Shown here piece after piece: positions 60,966 through 64,000 of a DNA stretch of 64,000 nucleotides (position 1 is its first letter; every line of letters begins with the position of its first letter). The notes under the pieces were generated by a model. The model made no database searches. It saw only the letters and a list, made by a program, of their open reading frames with translations, and had not been told where the DNA came from. Made by a program: the position numbers and the translations under genes. This DNA comes from CAXTEJ01 sp964243295 (GTDB lineage: Bacteria; Actinomycetota; Actinomycetes; Actinomycetales; Angustibacteraceae). Location: positions 1 to 64,000 of the forward strand of contig CAXTEJ010000004.1 of assembly GCA_964243295.1 (NCBI GenBank), given 5' to 3'.

Positions 60966-61684
60966 GTGTGGATCCCGCACTCGGTCTTGTCCTTGCCGGC
61001 CCAGCGGCCCGACCGCGGGTCCTCGCCCGGCGCGACCCGGCGGGTGCAGGGGGCGCAGCCGATGCTCGGGTAGCCCTGCGCGACGAGCGGGTTGCGGGGC
61101 AGGCCGTGCTCGACCTGGTAGGCCTCGACGTCGTCGGCGGTCCAGGTCGCGAGCGGGTTGACCTTCACCATGTCGTGCTTGTCGTCCCAGCCGATGACCG
61201 GCGTGCCCGCGCGGGTGGGGGCCTCGTCGCGGCGCACCCCGGTGACCCACCCGGCGTACGGCTCGAGCGAGCGGGCGAGCGGCTCGACCTTGCGCAGGAA
61301 GCAGCACAGGTTGGGGTCGCGCTCGTGCAGCCGGGGGCCGAACTCGGCGTCCTGCTCGGGGACGGTCTGGCGCGGCAGGGCCTCGACGATGCGCAGCGGC
61401 AGTGCCCGGGCGACGGTGTCGCGGGTCAGCAGCGTCTCGGGGAAGTGGTAGCCGGTCTCGAGGAAGAGCACGTCGACGCCGGGCGCGACCTGCGCGACCA
61501 GGTGCGGCAGCACGGCGTCCTGCATGCTGCCGGCCACGACCAGGCTGCCGCCCAGGGCCTCGGCCGCCCAGCGGACGATCTCGAGCGCGGGTGCGCCGTC
61601 CAGCTCACGGCCGGCGTGCTCGGCTCGCAGCCGCAGGTCGGCCGCGGGCAGTGCCGTGGCGCCTGCCGGGTGGGTGGTGCTCAT
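60962..61684 (-). CDS. cysH: adenylyl-/phosphoadenylyl-sulfate reductase CysH (Fe-S type)
   Basis: 240-residue thioredoxin-dependent reductase making sulfite. The PP-loop region is VVAGSMQDAVLPHLV, and the end KDKTECGIHT carries the catalytic Cys. Cys127-Cys128 (NLCCFLRK) and Cys210/Cys213 (GCAPCTR) form the CC...CXXC motif that binds a [4Fe-4S] cluster and marks enzymes using APS rather than PAPS. Consistent with this, no CysC is in the operon. ATG 61,684 overlaps the sulfite reductase stop (ATGA). Confidence 0.95.
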   Translation of the reverse strand: MSTTHPAGATALPAADLRLRAEHAGRELDGAPALEIVRWAAEALGGSLVVAGSMQDAVLPHLVAQVAPGVDVLFLETGYHFPETLLTRDTVARALPLRIVEALPRQTVPEQDAEFGPRLHERDPNLCCFLRKVEPLARSLEPYAGWVTGVRRDEAPTRAGTPVIGWDDKHDMVKVNPLATWTADDVEAYQVEHGLPRNPLVAQGYPSIGCAPCTRRVAPGEDPRSGRWAGKDKTECGIHT

Positions 61685-63354
61685 GACACGGCCTCCTCGT
61701 CGGCTCGCACGGCCCAGGTGGCGAAGCGCTCGCCGGGCTCGCGGTCGGCGGCGAACCGCCGGACGACGCGCTCGACGTACGCCGGGAGCTCGGCCGAGGT
61801 GACCTTGAGCCCGCGCACCTTGCGGCCGAAGCCGGGGTCGAGGCCCAGCGCGCCGCCGAGGTGCACCTGGAACCCTTCGACCTGAGCGCCGTCGTCGTCG
61901 GTCACGATCATGCCCTTGAGGCCGATGTCGGCAGTCTGGATGCGGGCGCACGAGTTCGGGCAACCGTTGACGTGCAAAGTGATCGGCACGTCCAGCGCCT
62001 CGACGACACCACCGAGGCGGTGCTCGAGCTGGGCGACCGTGGCGATCGCGGTGCGCTTGGTGTCGACGATGGCGAGCTTGCAGTACTCGATGCCGGTGCA
62101 CGCCATCGTCGTGCGGCGAAAGACGCTCGGCCGCGCCCGGAGCCCGAGCTCGTCGAGCCCGGCCACGAGCGGCTCGACCTCGGCCTGCAACACGTCGAGG
62201 ACGACGACCTTCTGGTGCGGGGTCAGCCGCACGCGACCCGAGCCGTGGCTCTCGACCAGGTCGGCGAGCCGCAGCAGCATCGTGCCCGACACCCGGCCGA
62301 CGGTGGGCGCGGCGCCGACGTAGAACCGGCCGTCGACCTGCTCGCTGACACCCACGTGGTCGCCGAGGTCGGACGTCGGCGCCGGGGCGGGCCCGTCGAG
62401 CAGCGGCCGGTGAAGGTAGTCGTCCTCCAGCACCTGGCGGAACCGCTCGGGCCCCCAGTCGGCGAGCAGGAACTTCAGCCGCGCCTTGGTGCGCATCTTG
62501 CGGTAGCCGTGGTCGCGGAAGATCCCCACGACACCGGCCCAGACGTCGGGCACCTCGGCGAGCGGCACCCAGGCGCCCAGTCGGACGGCGAGCCGCGGGT
62601 TGGTCGACAGCCCGCCGCCGACCCACAGGTCGAAGCCGGGCCCGTGCTCGGGGTGCACGACCGCGGTGAACGCGACGTCGTTGATCTCGTGCACGACGTC
62701 GTTGGTCGGCATGCCGGTGATCGCGGTCTTGAACTTGCGCGGCAGGTTGCTGAACTCGGGGTTGCCGATGTAGCGGCGCTGGATCTCCTCGATCGCCCAG
62801 GTCGGGTCGACGATCTCGTCCTTGGCGATGCCGGCGACCGGGCTGCCGAGGACGACGCGCGGGCAGTCGCCGCACGCCTCGGTGGTCGACAGCCCCACGG
62901 CCTCGAGGCGCCGCCAGATCTGCGGCACGTCCTCCACGCGCACCCAGTGCAGCTGGATGTTCTGCCGGTCGGTGATGTCGGCGCTGTCGCGGCCGAAGTC
63001 GACCGAGATCTGCCCGATGGTGCGCAGCTGCTCGGTGGTGAGGGCGCCGCCGTCGACGCGCACGCGCAGCATGAAGAACTCGTCCTCGAGCTCGTGCGGC
63101 TCGAGCTGGGCGGTGCGACCGCCGTCGATGCCCGGTCGGCGCTGGGTGTACAGGCCCCACCAGCGGAACCGGCCGCGCAGGTCGTCGGACGTGATCGACG
63201 CGAAACCGTTGCGGGAGTAGACGTCCTCAATGCGGGCGCGGACGTTCAGCGCGTCGTCCTCGGCCTTGAAGCGCTCGTTGTCGTTCAGCGGGGTGCGGTC
63301 ACCCGAGGCCCACTGTCCGAGGTTCGCGGGGGCACGCGGCGTGGTGGTGGTCAT
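61681..63354 (-). CDS. ferredoxin-type assimilatory sulfite reductase
   Basis: 557-residue siroheme/[4Fe-4S] reductase of the nitrite/sulfite reductase family, reducing sulfite to sulfide. Cluster ligands Cys419 and Cys425 (ACTGIEYC) and Cys465 and Cys469 (NGCPNSC) are present, with two ferrodoxin-like domains (WGLYTQRRPGID, ADITDRQNIQLHW). A nitrite reductase would look similar, but linkage to cysHDN and the sulfur leader peptide decides for sulfite. ATG 63,354 follows GAGGAAG. First structural gene of the operon; 110 bases upstream lies the leader peptide. Confidence 0.92.
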   Translation of the reverse strand: MTTTTPRAPANLGQWASGDRTPLNDNERFKAEDDALNVRARIEDVYSRNGFASITSDDLRGRFRWWGLYTQRRPGIDGGRTAQLEPHELEDEFFMLRVRVDGGALTTEQLRTIGQISVDFGRDSADITDRQNIQLHWVRVEDVPQIWRRLEAVGLSTTEACGDCPRVVLGSPVAGIAKDEIVDPTWAIEEIQRRYIGNPEFSNLPRKFKTAITGMPTNDVVHEINDVAFTAVVHPEHGPGFDLWVGGGLSTNPRLAVRLGAWVPLAEVPDVWAGVVGIFRDHGYRKMRTKARLKFLLADWGPERFRQVLEDDYLHRPLLDGPAPAPTSDLGDHVGVSEQVDGRFYVGAAPTVGRVSGTMLLRLADLVESHGSGRVRLTPHQKVVVLDVLQAEVEPLVAGLDELGLRARPSVFRRTTMACTGIEYCKLAIVDTKRTAIATVAQLEHRLGGVVEALDVPITLHVNGCPNSCARIQTADIGLKGMIVTDDDGAQVEGFQVHLGGALGLDPGFGRKVRGLKVTSAELPAYVERVVRRFAADREPGERFATWAVRADEEAVS

Positions 63355-63434
63355 GGCTTCCTCGTCCGAGCGGCGAGGGCGCAACCCGGGCCCGGGCGGC
63401 GAAGGCCCCGGCGTCCGGGCACGCGCCCGGGGTC

Positions 63435-63452
63435 GACGACCGGCGGGTCGTC
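63435..63452 (-). promoter_or_regulatory. hairpin between leader peptide and sulfite reductase gene
   Basis: GACGACC, loop GGCG, GGTCGTC, starting 12 bases past the leader stop. More GC-rich inverted segments follow at about 63,385-63,432. They could form attenuator structures whose folding depends on leader translation. Confidence 0.45.
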
Positions 63453-63464
63453 AGGGGCGGTGCG

Positions 63465-63551
63465 TCAGCGGGGGCGACAGATGCTGCTGCGGGTGCGCCC
63501 GAGGTCGACGTGGCGTCGGCTCACGAGGCGGCGCTGCAGGGCGATCTCCAC
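63465..63551 (-). CDS. sulfur-metabolism leader peptide (28 aa)
   Basis: Very short ORF read GTG-GAG-ATC ... TGT-CGC-CCC-CGC-TGA. Its product contains SRRHVDLGRTRSSIC, the Arg-rich pattern with a lone Cys near the C-terminus known from actinobacterial 'putative leader peptides' that precede sulfite reductase and other cys genes. It lies 110 bases before the sulfite reductase ATG, with hairpins between. The likely role is cysteine-responsive attenuation, through stalling at the Cys codon or at charged Cys-tRNA shortage. The upstream ribosome-binding site is weak; an internal GTG (VSRRHVDL) is another start. Confidence 0.8.
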   Translation of the reverse strand: MEIALQRRLVSRRHVDLGRTRSSICRPR

Positions 63552-63640
63552 GGGGCCAGAGTCGCACACGGGGTGTGACCACCTGCGCACGTCCCACCAT
63601 CCGGGACACCGGTCCACCTCCCGGACGCCGGTCAGCGGGC

Positions 63641-64000
63641 TCAGGTGCGCTCGCGCGGGCGCCGCTTGTGCCGGTACATCTCGGCGTCGGCCGCCTGCAC
63701 GAGGTCGAGCAGCCCGCGGCCGTGCGGGCCGTCGCCGCTCGTGCCCGTCGTCGCGGAGCCCACCGTGGCGGTGACCCGCAGGCCGGGCGCGACGTCGTCC
63801 CAGTCGGTGTCCTCGATGCCCCGCTCGAAGCGGCGGACGAGCTCGGCGCCGACGTCCGGGCCGGCACCGACGGCCAGCACGACGAACTCGTCACCGCCGA
63901 GCCGCACGACCAGGTCGCCGTCCCGGGCGTGGGCGCGCAGCACCTCACCGACCCGGCACAGCACCGCGTCGCCCACCGCGTGACCGTGGTCGTCGTTGAC
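63641..64000 (-). CDS. GGDEF-domain diguanylate cyclase (3' part; runs off the window)
   Basis: C-terminal 119 residues of a GGDEF protein; the 5' end lies beyond base 64,000. VNDDHGHAVGDAVL and the intact active-site motif RLGGDEFVVL show an active cyclase making cyclic di-GMP from GTP; AADAEMYRHKRR is the usual final helix. No RxxD inhibitory site can be judged from the visible part. It is upstream of, and on the same strand as, the sulfate operon, 89 bases away, but is probably a separate unit. Confidence 0.92.
   Translation of the reverse strand, partial: VNDDHGHAVGDAVLCRVGEVLRAHARDGDLVVRLGGDEFVVLAVGAGPDVGAELVRRFERGIEDTDWDDVAPGLRVTATVGSATTGTSGDGPHGRGLLDLVQAADAEMYRHKRRPRERT

Noticed and set aside
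61681..63354. Assimilatory nitrite reductase (nirA)
   Set aside because: Same family, but operon linkage with cysH, cysD and cysN and the leader peptide favour sulfite.

Overview
The window is chromosomal DNA of a very high-G+C Gram-positive actinobacterium. The evidence is strong G/C bias at third codon positions, frequent GTG starts, many 4-base ATGA/GTGA stop-start overlaps, a LacI-controlled sugar ABC importer with no ATPase of its own, an F420/LLM-type oxidoreductase, RsbW-like ATPases, and the actinobacterial type of sulfur leader peptide. I cannot name the genus from sequence alone. No phage, plasmid, CRISPR or intact insertion sequence is visible.

Layout. (1) 1-11,100: mixed housekeeping and accessory genes. 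These are a partial aldo/keto reductase, a large secreted subtilase, a ThDP enzyme, an MmcQ/YjbR protein, an LLM oxidoreductase, DUF1810, DUF1905 and DUF1801 proteins, an SDR dehydrogenase, a methyltransferase and tRNA-Lys(UUU). A spermidine-synthase-like gene follows. (2) 12,000-30,140: a mannan-use locus. It contains secreted GH5 mannanase, a GH88/105-like hydrolase, an AGE epimerase/isomerase, an ABC sugar importer, an ABC exporter-type protein, a LacI regulator, GH2 beta-mannosidase, a CE7-type deacetylase, a degenerate aldo/keto reductase and a GH26 mannanase-like enzyme. Near-identical 14-bp LacI-type operators sit at three of its promoters, which implies one regulon. (3) 30,280-36,700: a small acidic protein, an acetamidase/formamidase coupled to an APC permease, glycerate kinase, an SRPBCC protein and a DEAD-box helicase. 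(4) 36,877-58,329: a cell-surface polysaccharide locus. Two paralogous secreted malectin-like proteins are followed by about seven glycosyltransferases, Wzy-like polymerase, Wzz-like and Wzx-like proteins, three left-handed beta-helix acyltransferases, an RsbW-like ATPase and a WecG/TagA/CpsF transferase. (5) 58,732-63,551: assimilatory sulfate reduction (leader peptide, sulfite reductase, cysH, cysD, cysN), all translationally coupled. (6) 63,641 to the end: a GGDEF diguanylate cyclase, cut by the window edge.

How it works together. In the mannan locus, secreted GH5 would cut beta-mannan outside the cell and the importer would take up the oligosaccharides. GH2, GH26, the deacetylase and the AGE enzyme have no visible signal peptide and would finish the job inside. 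The LacI protein is divergent from GH2 and probably represses all three promoters. In the polysaccharide locus, undecaprenyl-linked repeats would be assembled by the transferases, decorated by acyltransferases, flipped by Wzx, polymerised by the Wzy-like protein and length-controlled by the Wzz-like protein. The twin malectin-domain proteins are candidates to bind the product outside.

A short dispersed repeat (core GTGATCATGCRATCSCGGC) occurs seven times. Every copy lies between convergent gene ends. The gap at 26,352-27,053 also carries 51-bp inverted repeats and may be a decayed or non-autonomous element.
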